64,000 nt of DNA from Ipomoea triloba (taxonomy: Eukaryota > Streptophyta > Magnoliopsida > Solanales > Convolvulaceae), in NCBI RefSeq assembly GCF_003576645.1, contig NC_044917.1:13501550-13565549 (forward strand), written 5' to 3'. Both the position numbers and the translations under genes were made by a program. Position 1 is the first letter of the stretch. Each line of letters begins with the position of its first letter. Positions 35,519 to 47,990 of this stretch are shown in pieces. The notes beneath the pieces were generated by a model that searched no databases, was not told the origin of the DNA, and saw only the letters and a list, made by a program, of their open reading frames with translations.

Positions 35519-37132
35519 ATGCGTAGGTATACGGCTCTCCACCTCCGTGCAGTTTTCCGGTGCAAATTTTCATCAGCAACCGGCGAACATTGCCTTCTCA
35601 ACTCTCCTCAATTTTCACTCTCTAAACCCCATTTTCTGTCTCCCTCGCCGCCGCATCATAACCTGTATTCTTTCTCCACCGTTGCCCAACTAAAATTACC
35701 CTTATTTCTTTCTTCCTCAGCTTTCAGGTCATTTTCTTCCGAAGCAGACGGTGACAGGTCAAAAAATGAAGAAAGCCCAGAAGAAGAAGCAATGGCTGAA
35801 ACTCTCTCCGCCGAGCTTCTCAAGGATCCGCAGGTAGAATCTCTCCCTATCCTTCAAAGACTCGATCTTTCCTTCTCCCACATCGCCCTCACACATTCCC
35901 TCATCCGCGCCACTCTCAATCTCTCCCCTGATTCCGGCAGGGCGGTGCTAGGGTTTCTCGATTGGGTCAAGACCCGGCCCAATTTGAACCTAGACGATGA
36001 GGTTTACTCTTGCTTCGTAGACTATTTTGGTAGAAAAAAGGATTTCAAGGCTACCCATGATGTGCTTATTGGTGGTCGTGGTGTTATTGGGGCTAAAACC
36101 CTAGAATCCATGATTGATAGATTAGTCCGGGCTGGGAGGCCTACCCAGACAGTGGCCTTCTTTGAGAAAATGGAGGAAGAATACGGGTTTGTTAGGAACA
36201 TGGATTCCATGAAATTGGTTGTGGCAAAGCTGTGTGAACATGGTTTTGCTAGTTATGCTGAGAAAATGGTGAAGAGTTTAGCTAATGAGTTTTTCCCTGA
36301 TGAATATGTGTGTGAGATGTTAATTAAAGGGTGGTGTGTTGATGGGAAACTCGATGAGGCGCAGAGATTAGCTGGGGAGATGTATAGGGGAGGATTTGAG
36401 ATTGGGACGCCTTCGTATAATGCGATTCTTGACTGTGTTTGTAAGCTTTGTAGGAAGAAGGATCCTTTCCGGCTTCAATCCGAGGTGGATAAGTTGTTGT
36501 TAGAAATGGAAGAGAAGGGCGTTCCGAGAGATGTGGAGACCTTCAATGTGTTGGTTTCTAATTTGTGTAAGATTAGACAAACTCAGGCTGCGATGGACTT
36601 ATTCTATCGGATGGGGGAATGGGGTTGTCATCCCAACGAGACAACGTTTCTCGAGCTTATTAGGAGTTTGTATCAGGCTGCGAGGATTGGAGAGGGTGAT
36701 GAAATGATTGATAGGATGAAGTCTGCGGGGTATGGAGATGCGCTCGATAAGAAGGCTTATTATGGGTTTCTTAAAATACTATGTGGGATTGAGAGGATCG
36801 ATCACGCCATGAATGTTTTCGTGAAGATGAAAGAAGATGGTTGCAAACCGGGAATTAAGACGTATGACTTATTGATGGGAAGGTTGGTTGCTCATGGCCG
36901 TATGGATAAGGCAAATGCTCTTTATAAAGAAGCCGAGAGCGATGGGATTCTAGTTGAGCCAAAGGCATATAAGGTGGATCCTAGATTTGCAAAGAAGAAG
37001 TCATCTACTTCGGTGAAGAAGGAGAAGAAGCGAGAGACGTTGCCTGAGAAAATGGCTAGGAAGAGGAGAACTCTCAAAAAAATCCGGCTTAGTTATGTGA
37101 AGAAGCCCAGAGGAACACGTCGAGCCCTTTGA
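35519..37132 (+). CDS. P-class pentatricopeptide repeat protein, probably mitochondrial, intronless
   Basis: A single 537-codon frame. The first ~75 residues are rich in Arg, Ser and Leu and end in AFRSFSSEA, a typical mitochondrial presequence and cleavage region. Tandem ~35-residue helical repeats run from about residue 190 to 485, for example YNAILDCVCKLCRK, FNVLVSNLCKIRQTQAAMDL, FLELIRSLYQAARIGEGDEM and YDLLMGRLVAHGRMDKANAL. There is no E or DYW tail, so the P class fits. PPR proteins bind organellar RNA in a sequence-specific way. The C-terminal ~50 residues are strongly basic (EKMARKRRTLKKIRL; VKKPRGTRRAL), unusual for a plain P-class protein. They recall PPRs near mitoribosomes such as the At3g02490/At5g15980 type (memory only). 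It is transcribed divergently from PPL1. Confidence 0.9.
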   Translation: MRRYTALHLRAVFRCKFSSATGEHCLLNSPQFSLSKPHFLSPSPPHHNLYSFSTVAQLKLPLFLSSSAFRSFSSEADGDRSKNEESPEEEAMAETLSAELLKDPQVESLPILQRLDLSFSHIALTHSLIRATLNLSPDSGRAVLGFLDWVKTRPNLNLDDEVYSCFVDYFGRKKDFKATHDVLIGGRGVIGAKTLESMIDRLVRAGRPTQTVAFFEKMEEEYGFVRNMDSMKLVVAKLCEHGFASYAEKMVKSLANEFFPDEYVCEMLIKGWCVDGKLDEAQRLAGEMYRGGFEIGTPSYNAILDCVCKLCRKKDPFRLQSEVDKLLLEMEEKGVPRDVETFNVLVSNLCKIRQTQAAMDLFYRMGEWGCHPNETTFLELIRSLYQAARIGEGDEMIDRMKSAGYGDALDKKAYYGFLKILCGIERIDHAMNVFVKMKEDGCKPGIKTYDLLMGRLVAHGRMDKANALYKEAESDGILVEPKAYKVDPRFAKKKSSTSVKKEKKRETLPEKMARKRRTLKKIRLSYVKKPRGTRRAL

Positions 37133-37975
37133 TCAAAATCGCATTTGATGTTGTCAAGAAAAACTCCATGAAAGGTTAAACTCTACTATAGACTAATTCT
37201 TTCACTTGATTTTACTGGTGGCTTCTTGTTTTTATATCAGTCTTGCAACATTAGAAATAAGTTTCAGTTCAAACTTCAATGCTCCGATTATGCTCTACAT
37301 GAGATTTTAGCTGTTATAGTGTTTTTTGTTTTGTTCATTTTAGAGTGTCAATCAGCATCAGACTTGGTATATGACGCGAAGCATTTCTTTGTTGTTAAAC
37401 CTGCAAAAAAGTAGCCTCAAAGATTTTTGTGATGGGCTATCGAGCAACATACATTTTGTTTGTAGAGTGTGCCTTTTTTATGCCCCCTTTCCCCACTCTT
37501 ATTATTAGGGGGTTAGCGAACAAAACTTTTGATAAATTACTCGTGTTCTTGTTTGTTTATTAGAGTTCATAAACGAACAGAGTCTTAACAGTTGTAGGCT
37601 CGTCTGTGTTTGTTTAATAATCTTTACAAGCATGTTCATGAACAAGTATATATATACACATATATATATATATGTGTATATATACATAGTTGATGTGTTC
37701 TTTGTTTGGTTATTGTTTATTTTTGTTCATGAACAAATTGTGATCATGAACATTCGCTTATGTTTGGTTATTAAGTGTTGATGAATGCATCACGAATGTG
37801 AATGAACATGTTCGTAAACGTGTTCATTAATGTTAACGAACACTAATGAATGCTTTAATAAACGAACACGAACACTCCAAAAATCTTAACAAACAAACAC
37901 GAACAATCTTCGTTCATGTTCTTAACAATCCTACTTATTATCCAAACTTGATGAGTTACTACTTACTATCCTTTA
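37133..37975. repeat. PPR 3' flank, then gttcatgaac/gaacacgaac-rich repeat
   Basis: After a presumed 3'UTR, 37540-37930 is dense in short inverted phrases (gttcatgaaca, aacgaacacgaac, cgttcatgttc) around a (TA)n core at 37649-37686. It looks like a foldback repeat, but no clean ends were found. Confidence 0.5.
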
Positions 37976-39331
37976 CTACCTATTTGGTTGGATGTAATTG
38001 AATTACAATTACACCATAATTTGTTGAGCCTTTCAATTATGTTGTTTGGTTGAAGAGAATTGCAATTTAATAGAATTGCAATTCCCTCTATTTGAGGAAT
38101 TGGAATTCATAGTGCTCTCCTTATGAATTCCAATTCGGTGCAACATTGAAAAGGAAAACAATATGAAATTACATCACATTGATGATGATTATTATTATTA
38201 CTATTACCAAGGGCAATTTAGGGTCTGTTTACTAACAGAAAACTGTTTTCTGTTTTCTGTTTTTCAATTTTTTCAGTTTTTATTCTCTGTTTTCTGTTTA
38301 GAAAACTTGTTTTCTAACACTTATTTTTTCAAATTTATTTTTCAAGTTAACGTTATAAAATTAACAATAAGTTTAATTTCGAGTTATTTTTAGACCTTAT
38401 ATTTAAAATATTTTAAAATATATTTGGTTTAAATAGAATAAATATATATTTTACTTTGAAGTCCAATATATGTAAAAAAAATTTACATTTGATATCCGGA
38501 CCAAATTTATATATGTATATAACATAAATAAAATTATATTTGAACCAATAACCTATTAAGTTCACACAAAATTTAGTTTAGATAATATTTTTTGAGCTAA
38601 TATTTAAAATATGTTTGGATATATTCATTTGAATGACATGTATGTAATATATAATTTTTATTTTGAATTCTAATATAGTAATATATGTGTGAAATTTCGA
38701 TATCTGATATTTGGACCAAAACCAATAATCAATTGAGTTCAATCAAAATATAAAGTGTGGTATAGATTTCAATTTTTAATTTAGATAATGTGAATGATGT
38801 ATAATTTTAAGCATAATCAAATAAGTTATGTTTAAATAAATAATGTAAATAGAAAAGATAGAAGATTTTTTTTGGTAAGAAAAGATAGAAGATGATGATA
38901 AGTAAAAGAAGATGATAATAAGTGTAATCATAGTAATGAATAATATGTAAGTAGATAATGGTGAGAATGTGGTTATAATGACATATAGTCAAATAGATGA
39001 TAGCTGATTCTGTTTTTCATTTAGAAAACAGTTTTTTATAGTGTTTCAGTTTTCTAAAAAACTGAAAAATTATTTCCTGTTTTCAAAATGAAAAACTGTG
39101 CTAGTAAACATGTTTTCTGTTTTCTGTTTTTCAGTTTTCAAAATTTCCAGAAAATTAGAGAAAATTTCCAGTTAGTAAACGCACCCTTAGTCTTTTTCTT
39201 TCAATTCTTATAAATTCTATTTCTGTCTACCAAACAATGTAATTTGAATTTCTACTTTATTCTCGTCCTATTCTTTTTCTACCGGATTAGAATTCTTTTC
39301 TCTTTTAGTTCATTCCTTCTAACCAAACGGC
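37976..39331. mobile_element. PIF/Harbinger-like MITE with a second element nested inside
   Basis: The ends tatttggttggatg and ttctaaccaaacggc lie between TTA at 37973-37975 and 39332-39334. The outer body has the same aattgcaattc vocabulary as the element at 18931. It is split by the nested element at 38221-39186. Confidence 0.72.
38221..39186. mobile_element. Nested Tourist-like element (GGGTCTGTTTACTAAC ends)
   Basis: The termini GGGTCTGTTTACTAAC and GTTAGTAAACGCACCC are inverted repeats, flanked by TTA at 38218-38220 and 39187-39189. Subterminal ttttctgttttctgtttttca tracts occur at both ends. No transposase ORF is visible in 966 bp. Confidence 0.85.
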
Positions 39332-39731
39332 TTAAGGTGTAAGAACTTAAAGAGATATTATTCTATATCACTTCATTACAATTTACATCGTAGGGGCACA
39401 CGTCACGATTACAAATGCAAATAAGAACATCCACAAACATTAAATATTTACAACTTTAATTTGGCTCATAAAACATTAGCAAGTGTTGGTGTGCTTCAAG
39501 TTGATGAGAATATGATTGTGCCAAATAATGTTTCACCGGATAATTGCGTGCAGTGGTGATTTATTAGTTTGGCTCATCACATAGTGGTTGGTCAATTATT
39601 ATGGGTTGATTATCTCCAACAAATTTTAATGTTTTAGGTAGGTAAAGCAAATATGCTTTTAAAGAAAAGTATTACATATAATCTCAAATTTATTCCTTTT
39701 TATTCTTTATTTCCAAATATATAAGGCAAAA

Positions 39732-40173
39732 ACTTGTGTGAAACCGTCTCACCATGAGACGGGACGGGTCGGGTCGGGTCAAGATGTAAATGTAATACTT
39801 ATATGCACAAATGTCATACTTATATGCTCAAATGTAATACTAATCAGGAATAAAAATTTTGTTACTTATAAGGGTAAATGTAATACTTTTAAGGGAAAAT
39901 ACAATACTTTTACATTTCGATTTAAAAGTATTACATTTTTCCTCAAAAGTATTATATTTGCCCTTATAAGTAAGGGGCACTTGTCAACATTACTTATTAT
40001 GAAAAATGTATTACTTTTTCTCTTATAAGTAGCAAAAATTCTATTCTTGATTAGTGTTATATTTGAGCATATAAGTATGATATTTGCACATATAAGTATG
40101 ACATTTGCATGGTGCTTTGACCCGATCCAACTCGTCTCACGAATAAGGATCCGTGAGACGGTCTCACACAAGT
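39732..40173. mobile_element. Foldback MITE (acttgtgtgaaaccgtctcac ends)
   Basis: The ends acttgtgtgaaaccgtctc and gagacggtctcacacaagt are inverted. Inside, gggtcgggtc and gacccgatcc pair, and repeated phrases (gtaatacttatatg; gtaatacttttaag) pair across the centre near 39925. No ORF is supported. Confidence 0.88.
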
Positions 40174-42158
40174 GTGATCCAATATATAATGTAGACAACC
40201 TTCTTTGCGACCCAGAAGATGAAAAATAGACAATTTGTCAATTTATATCATGGATCAGGGTTCACATAGCATTAGTGACCTAAATCGAAACAACGGGTAC
40301 GAAACTTATATTGGTAAGGTACATAACTTCATAACAAAAGACACAAAAAATCACAATACAAGACACACACATGTTATATATTTACTTATTTTTCAAATCT
40401 GATTTAGGTACATTTTGTGTTTAGACACAATTTCACAACACAAGATTCATAGACACAAAAAGTCACAACATAAGACACATATACAAGAACCAGGATTCAC
40501 AATGCACTATGAATCCTGATCAATGGTATAAGGATTGAAGAAAATGTCCTATCTGAACTTGTCACATCAAAAAATTTGGTTGAGAAAATATAATTTGAGA
40601 GCTGGTATAGTAAAATTCTTTTGTAAATTTAACCAATTATTCAAACATTAATTCAACTATCAATCTACAACTACATAATTATTATTATTTTTAAAACTTC
40701 GTTCATCCTATGTTTCATTCATTAACATAGATGTTTATGGAGAACTCTTTTGGGTCATTGAGTGGCAAGGTGTCATTCTTTTCTCCTTAGTTTTCATTAA
40801 AACCATGATATAATATTCTTCCAATAATCATTTGTTTTTGTTTTTAATTGTACACATATTGGTCCGTATAAGACTTTAGAGTTTTGCTTTCATATATATA
40901 TAGTTTATATGACATCCAACTTTTGCCCAAGTGAATTGACTTTTCTTTCTATGATTAAAAAAAAAAATCTATTTCTGAAAATAGAAAAGAGATTGCTTAA
41001 TTTACAGCTGAGGATTCACTGATTCTGACAAACTATTGGAGGCATACATTATTCTAATTTCAAATTCAATGGGCACTTTTTTTTTTTTTTTTTTTTAACG
41101 AGAACATTTTACAATCACTACTCTATAATGTACACGAGATAAATTTCATTTTATTTATGTGTAATAATTTCTAAACTACACAAGAGAGCTAAATCGCACA
41201 AAAATCATGCTCTATCCACTGAAGCGTCCTTTTCGGATAATATTTTCGTTTTTAAGAATACATTTGGGTTCAATTTATCACATTTTTAAAAATTCATGTT
41301 ACTTAATACTTTTGGAGAATGGAGTTTTAGAAAATGCAAGAAAAAAAAATGGCATCTAAGAATGTTACATTCTAGATAACTAAATGAGAGCATATAACAT
41401 TTAATATGATATTTCTAAGCACATAATATGAAATAAATATGAAAATAATGATAATAAAATATGAAAATTCCCACAAGCGACGATTCTCCTTGGGCCAGCT
41501 CCCGTGCCTCCCGAAGCGAATGTGGGTGGACCCCGGACCGTTAAACGGACGGAGAGAAAGATCCTGTAAATTTACCCAAAAAAATGAAATAAATATTTTA
41601 AAAAATAATATTAGTTGGAATTATTTACACTTTTTGTCTCACAATTATTTAGTCATTTATTTTTGTTCATTTAGTGCACAACTTGTACTTTTTTGCTATT
41701 TCCCATTTGTAAGTTTGTAACCATAGTTTTTTCCCCCAAAAGTGTTAAGGTGTTGATATCTGTATAGATGTGAATTAGAAATGTGACACATTTACTTTGT
41801 TTTTACTTAATATTTGATCAATAGGACTAAATGTGATAAAACAATAGAAGTTGTAAACAAAAATAATGATAATAAAATATGAAAATTATCTTTTTAATTA
41901 TTGAACAATGCAAAATGAAAATAATTCTTTGATTTATGGAAAAGTCTACGACTGCTACCCAAAATGTGCACTTTGGGTGAAGTTCGTTTTATGGTTTTAG
42001 CTGTCAAAGGATCACAAAGATGTAAACAAACTAGATTGTCCATAGTCGATCAATTCAAATCGAGAATGTCAATAAACAATTCACACAGATAATCGAATTT
42101 ATAAGCTTGTAGTTAAAATAAATAAAAATAAAAATACATCTAACAATTAAGTTACTTA
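40174..42158. other. AT-rich spacer without a recognisable gene
   Basis: Only short repeats are present: agacacaaaaa(g/a)tcacaa phrases at 40337 and 40452, and aataatgataataaaatatg at 41443 and 41863. A GC-rich insert (41441-41583) is listed separately. Confidence 0.5.
41441..41583 (+). mobile_element. Probable SINE-like insert
   Basis: It is flanked by the exact 13-bp ATGAAATAAATAT (41428-41440 and 41584-41596). It has a GC-rich core (gggccagctcccgtgcctcc; gtggaccccggaccg) in an AT-rich region and ends in ttacccaaaaaaa. No Pol III boxes were identified, so the family is uncertain. Confidence 0.55.
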
Positions 42159-42450
42159 GAGCATCTACGCTAGGAGTTATTATGGGGTTATTGGAACAGT
42201 AATTGTTGATTTGGAAGTGAGAGAACACAAGAGATAGAAAAGAGGAGAGCTTCTACAAGTAATGGGATATTTAGATTCTCAAGGAAAAAAATTAATCTTG
42301 TTACGTTGGGCTGTGCGCGTATCAGGCGCCTACTGCTATTTTTTTAATTAATTTATTTTTATTTTTTTCCTCTTTTCTCATTTTCTTTTTCCTAATTACA
42401 CTTACAAAAACTCCTAAAAAATTGCGAAATACTCATTGATAAGGATGCTA
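42159..42450. mobile_element. Tourist-like MITE (GAGCAT termini)
   Basis: The ends GAGCATCTACGC and TTGATAAGGATGCTA lie between TTA at 42156-42158 and 42451-42453. It shares ends and some interior text with 27390-27668. Confidence 0.72.
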
Positions 42451-42754
42451 TTAACCATACGTCATTATGTCATGTCGCGCTCACAAGAAATTGGAAATAA
42501 AAAGAAAGTGGGTACGAACTTTTTCCAATTTCATTTTGTCCACTTTTTGATGTTTTGGCAATTGGTTGGCTTTGAGCCTTTGCCTTTCTAAAACTTCCAA
42601 TTGAAGTAATTATTATTTTTTTTAAAAATTAGGGAAGAGGAATACCAAACAAACACCACTTCTCGCACTCCACTGCTTCTTTTTTTCCAGTGCGATCAGA
42701 CCTTAATGTGTGACCAGTGCGATTTTATTATTAAGTATGTAAAAATGTACTAGT

Positions 42755-44785
42755 AGTGTTAAAAACGCACAACAATGAAATGCACCAATATACCACAAAC
42801 TGTAGCACACACATACAAAAAAATGCACCATACCTCACCACACCTAATTATGCGTTTCGAACACTGTTGGCTTGTTTATGCGTACATAATTGTGCGTTTT
42901 GTGGTGATGCATACCTAATGGTGCGTTTTGTAGTGCATTGATACATTTCTTTGTTGTGCATTTCTTAACACTATTGGTACGTTTTTGCATACTTAATAGT
43001 GCGTTCCACATTAAGATCTGGCCGTGAGAGTGTATGAAATTACTATAATATCCCACCCTTTTCATTAGAAAAATAAACATTGTAAAAGAAATTCGTTTTT
43101 AAAATTAATTTGAATTGTAAAAATTAATTATGAGAATATATATGATAATTAACAAAAAGATCGATCTTTTGTTAATTGAGTAGGATGGCAAGAGCTGGTC
43201 TCATATGAAGTCGTCTTACAAAATTCAATTCTTGTAAAGGATATTTAAAATTATGGGTAAATGGTTATGAAGCAAAATTACAATTAACTCACAAATCACC
43301 CAACACGCACAAGTTTGAAATCTTACACAAATTTTGTAACCATGCAAGCAAATTGCAAAAAAATTACACGTTCGGTGTAGTGCACACAAGTCATGCAATT
43401 CAGATTTTTAATTTAAGTTATATAAATTTCCAAAAAAAAAAAAAAAGTTATATAAGTGTCAGTAGTACGGTTACCTGTTTTAGTGTTTTAATGAAATTTG
43501 CGATCCAAATAAAAACGTAAGAAGTGATAATAACTCCTTGACTTAGTCAAACATAATCCCTATTTTCCTGCCTCTTTATTGCTTTCTTTTCCCCTAATTT
43601 CTTAGACAAATGCTGCCTTTATTTCCCATCTTTTTCTCCACTGTCTCATCACTTTACTGCCAATAGCATAGAATGAATGTTAGACGGAAACGAGAAATGA
43701 AAAAGGGGGAGATATTAAAAAAATGATGGAAAAATAGTCATTTAAAAAAGGTAGGAAATAAAATATAAGAGAAATATGTGTGTGTCTATAAATATATATA
43801 GACATATCTAATTTTAGTCTTATCTTATAAATGCTTAAATATTAATTATCTATTAGTTATAAGATTAATAGTATTAAATTACTAATAAATATATGAATGC
43901 CACAAAATCTATTTGAAATAATAACAGCTAACATACTCTAGCTAGTGTAATTACCAAGCGATACTTGGATGCATTTATAATTATTTTTCTTATGATTAAA
44001 TCAATTTATTAAAAAATAATGCATTATGATTAAATAAATAATATTTAGAGTTTCTCAAACATTTCTAATGTTTTAATTATCTCTTTGTCGAATTAATTAA
44101 AATATATATATCCATTATCCATATTAACACATTGTATCTGTTCTTCTAATGTTTTAATTATCTTGTTGTCTGTATTATATGTCGAAAGTCACTTCATACT
44201 TCATGCTACTTAACCACAATGTCATTAGCATATAAACATTTAATTTAATTCTAAATAAAATGTCAACTTTTAGATTTGTGATAATACACAAATATAGTGA
44301 CATATAAATAATGAATTTTATTCAAAAGTAAGTGTTAAATGAATAATAATAATAATAATAATTATTATTATTATTATTATTATTTTTTCTAACTCAAAAT
44401 ATAATAAATAATTGTTCATTGTTAAAATTTAACTAAATTTAACCAATAAAAGTTATTTAATGCATTATTGTTATTTTATAAGTATTATATACTAAGGGTA
44501 AATATAATCAAAGTTTGACATGTTATTATTAAAACTAAAAGTCATTATTGACGCAATTGTTCAATAAGTGAAGAATGATCACAATTGTCCAATAAGATTC
44601 ATCTATGGTTGGAGATTTTAGTAAAAAAAAAAAATTATGGAGCCTATTTTAATATTTTATAATCATTATAAACTTTTTTTTTTTTTGCAATATTTATAAA
44701 ATTGACTCCATCCTCTTTTCTTTTTATTTTTTAACAACACTAATCCCCACTTTTTACCTACAAATATTTTCTATAAATAAATAAA
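42755..44785. repeat. Dispersed segmental duplication, copy 1
   Basis: This block matches 55690-58310 over most of its length. It starts with a foldback MITE (cgcacaacaatgaaatgcacc ... ttgttgtgcatttcttaac, 42755-43010). It then has shared unique text such as gtgtatgaaattactataat, cccaacacgcacaagtttg and cctgcctctttattgctttc. It ends near taatccccactttttacct. It lacks two insertions present in copy 2, so it preserves their empty sites (43149-43157 and about 44080-44090). Confidence 0.92.
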
Positions 44786-44822
44786 TATAAATGTGATTGT
44801 GTGTGTGTATATATATTCAAAT

Positions 44823-45094
44823 GTGGTCGCGTCTTCCCGTGCGGTCGGTGCGATTTACATCACTCAATGTTAAGAAATGCACCACTCAATGTTAAGAAGC
44901 ACACCACAATGAAAATGCATAAAAACACCTCATAACTCCCATGTTTCTAACTGTGCATTTCTGAACACTGTGTGGTGTATTTTTTTTATACCAAGTGGTG
45001 TGTTTTGTGTTGATATGTACCTAATAGTGCATATTTGTGTGATGCATTTCTTAACATTGAGTGGTGTAAACCGCACGGGAAGACGCGGCCACAC
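44823..45094. mobile_element. Foldback element with GC-rich ends
   Basis: The ends tgtggtcgcgtcttcccgtg and cacgggaagacgcggccaca are inverted repeats. Inside are caatgttaagaaatgcacca and its complement, shared with the foldback elements at 42755 and 55690. It is followed by an (AT)n run at 45104-45171. Confidence 0.85.
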
Positions 45095-45102
45095 GTGAAC
45101 TC

Positions 45103-45103
<1 letters not shown>

Positions 45104-45171
<68 letters not shown>
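45104..45171. repeat. (AT)n microsatellite
   Basis: About 33 AT units between two repeat elements. Confidence 0.95.
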
Positions 45172-45173
<2 letters not shown>

Positions 45174-45963
45174 CGCGTTCAAATGCGTACTGACCGCCAA
45201 TAAGAGAAATGCGGACGAATCACAGCACGCCACGTGTCCGGAATGTAGTTGCACCTAACGTTATAACTAGGTGCACGTCATGTTATAACTAGGTGCACCC
45301 AGGTGCATAAATGTTAACAAGGTAAATTACTTGCACCTGCAAGTGAAAATAGGTGCACACGTGCAAGTAAAATGTATTACAAGTGCAAGTAAATTGTACA
45401 ATGGACATAATACTAAGTGCACCTAATGTTATAACTAGGTGCACCTATTGCTATAACTAGGTGCACATAGGTTGCAACCAGGTGCATGAATGTTAACAAA
45501 GTAAATTACTTGCACAAGTGCAAGTAAAATGTATTGCAGATGCAAGTAAAATGTATTACAGGTGCAAGTGAATTGTACAGTGAGCATCAATACTAAGTGC
45601 ACCTAATGTTATAACTAGGTGCACCTAATGTTATAACTAGGTGCACCCAGGTGCATGAATATTAACAATGTAAATTACTTGCATTTGTAAGTGAAAGTAT
45701 TTGCGAAAATAGGTGCATGAATATTAATAAGGTAAATTACTTGCACTTGTAAGTAAAAACAGGTGCGAAAATAGGTGCACTTGTAAATGAAACTATGTGC
45801 ACTTTTAAGTGAAACTAGATGCACCAAAGTTCCAGTTATTTACGAAAATGCCACCGCGTCATTTTTTTAAAATTACATCTAATTCGTTGATCTGGACACG
45901 TGGACGACTGTAGAGCGTTCTCATTTCCTACCTGGGCGAGAGTTCGCACGAGAGTGCAACCCT
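45172..45963. mobile_element. Repeat element in (AT)n with aggtgcac tandem interior
   Basis: The left end (gatcgcgttcaaatgcgtac ... cacgccacgtgtcc) and the right end (ggacacgtggacgactg ... gagagtgcaacc) are degenerate inverted repeats of about 68 bp. The interior 45240-45840 is a tandem array of taggtgcacctaatgttataac and acttgcacaagtgcaagta phrases. The element sits between AT runs, as do the one at 44823 and the one at 54100. Confidence 0.7.
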
Positions 45964-47989
45964 ATATATATATATATTGCTATTTAGACCTAATTCATTT
46001 AACCGAATATTTAACAGAATAATGTAACATGTGATAAGGATCATAATTATTTTATAGTTAGTATTCGTTAATTACATGTTAATAGACTAACTTTACCACA
46101 AATTAATTATGCAAAGGACATTTACGGTCAAATGGTAATATTTTCATTTTTTTTAAATGGTTGATGCGGCATTATTTATATTTTTTGGACACATCACAGT
46201 ATGGTAATAAAGAATGACAATTTCCCTAGTAGTGAAATTGGTTTCTCTGATTTTGGAGAAAATGCAACAGCAGTGCATAATACGTATTTAATGTTCTACC
46301 ATATTCTTTGGAATAGAAAATCGAAATATTATGATAAAATATGGAAAATTATATGTGTAGTCTTAAAGAAATTACTGAAACAAAGTAACAAATGCAATTT
46401 TAGTTCCACAATTATTTTTTACTAACCATTTTAATCCCTAACTTTTTACAGTTGCAATGTGCACTCCTAACTTTTCAAAAACGTTACAATTTTATCCAAT
46501 AGAGTAACAAAACTATTAAACTCTATTAAAATTTTACTCGATACATGTGCGTTTAGTACTTTTTAATGTTCCTTTAATTATAATCTTGTTTAGTCTCAAT
46601 ATTTCATTTACAATTAAATAACATGATTTTAACAGGATGGTGTATGAACAATGGGGCAATGTGGCACAATCGAAAAAAAATAATAATTTAAGGAACAAGG
46701 TTGTCAATTGCTCAATTTCCTATTTTGCAAATGAAATACAAAAATTGACAATGCTATAAAGAAAAAATAAATAAAACTTTAAAATATTTATGTACTATAA
46801 GTAAAATTTTAATAGAGTTTAATAATTTTGTTAGTCCCGTGATTAAAAATGTATTCCATCTATTCCATTTTATCTACCTTACTTACTATTCGTTGTCAAA
46901 TTAACTCTTTCATCTTTACTTATTTCTATCAGCATTTTCTTATAAATTTTAAATTTATTTTTTTGGGCATAATAATAGTTGTAATGTAGTTTCTAAATAT
47001 ATAAATTTTACATATGAATTCTAAATTTAACTAGTATTTTCACCCGTGCGTTGCACGGAATGAATTTGTTATAATATTTTAAGAAATATTTGAATCGATA
47101 TACAATTATATAAAATTATAAATTATAACATCGAATATGAGTATGAATAAGTGTATAAATGCAATTATAGTATGAGTCTTCCTTGCATGCAACAAATATC
47201 ACAAAAATTCAGTGTTCTAAAATAAGTGTATAAATGCAATAGGTAGATAATTTACATTATTGCATCATATTCATTAATTTAATTACTTGTCGGTTAGTTA
47301 TTGCAAGATCTTAAGGTACACTTATATTTTGATATTCAGTAAGTATAACTATATTAGAGAAAAATTTACATGGGAGTAATGGGATAATCAGTTGAGTAAT
47401 TGTTGGTTGACCGTAGAGCGTTGTGTTGGAGGAGGAAGATGATATATAGTGAAGATGATATTGCCCTTCACTATATATCATTTTCTTTCTTCAACACAAT
47501 GATATTCTCTGGACAAATAACTGTTGGAAAAAAATTAGCATAAAATGGCATTTTACTGGCAATATTGTGGTACAAATATATGTGGGGTCCACTTTCTTCG
47601 TAGTTAGACGAAAAGATTGATATATTGTACGCTCAAAATTGATAATGGGTGAATGAGAAATTGGTTCTCAAAGTTGACCCATTTGAGTTAGAAAAATATA
47701 GAGAAAAACCTTTCAAGTAACTTTTGTCCCACATTGGTTTGAGAAGTGATTTGCACCACAACTTATACAAGAGTTTTTATAAGGCTTATTGAATTGTATA
47801 GCATAGAGGCCCTCTCTCGCGCGCAGGGGGTGCAAATGAAATCCCAAAATGAACTTAAAAAGGCTTGACTCGTGCGCTGACACCTGCATGCACGAATGTC
47901 GTTCAGAAAATTGGTTGGCCTTGCGGGTTGAATTACGCCAAATTTTCATATTTTTTACAACATTACGCAAACCATACCATAATACTATC
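45781..47989. repeat. 2.2-kb tandem block, copy 1 (ends at a single N)
   Basis: It appears identical to 47991 onward with a constant offset of 2210 bases, until the two differ near 49740. The N at 47990 is an assembly join. Content: the right end of the aggtgcac element, AT-rich spacer, tttcacccgtgcgttgcacg at about 47037, and a GC-rich tail. No gene is supported. Confidence 0.95.
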
Positions 47990-47990
47990 N

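Noticed and set aside
46201..46425. 74-codon ORF, repeated at 48411-48635
   Set aside because: The repetition only reflects the 2.2-kb block duplicated around the N. The product is low in information, has no known motif, and lies in AT-rich spacer.
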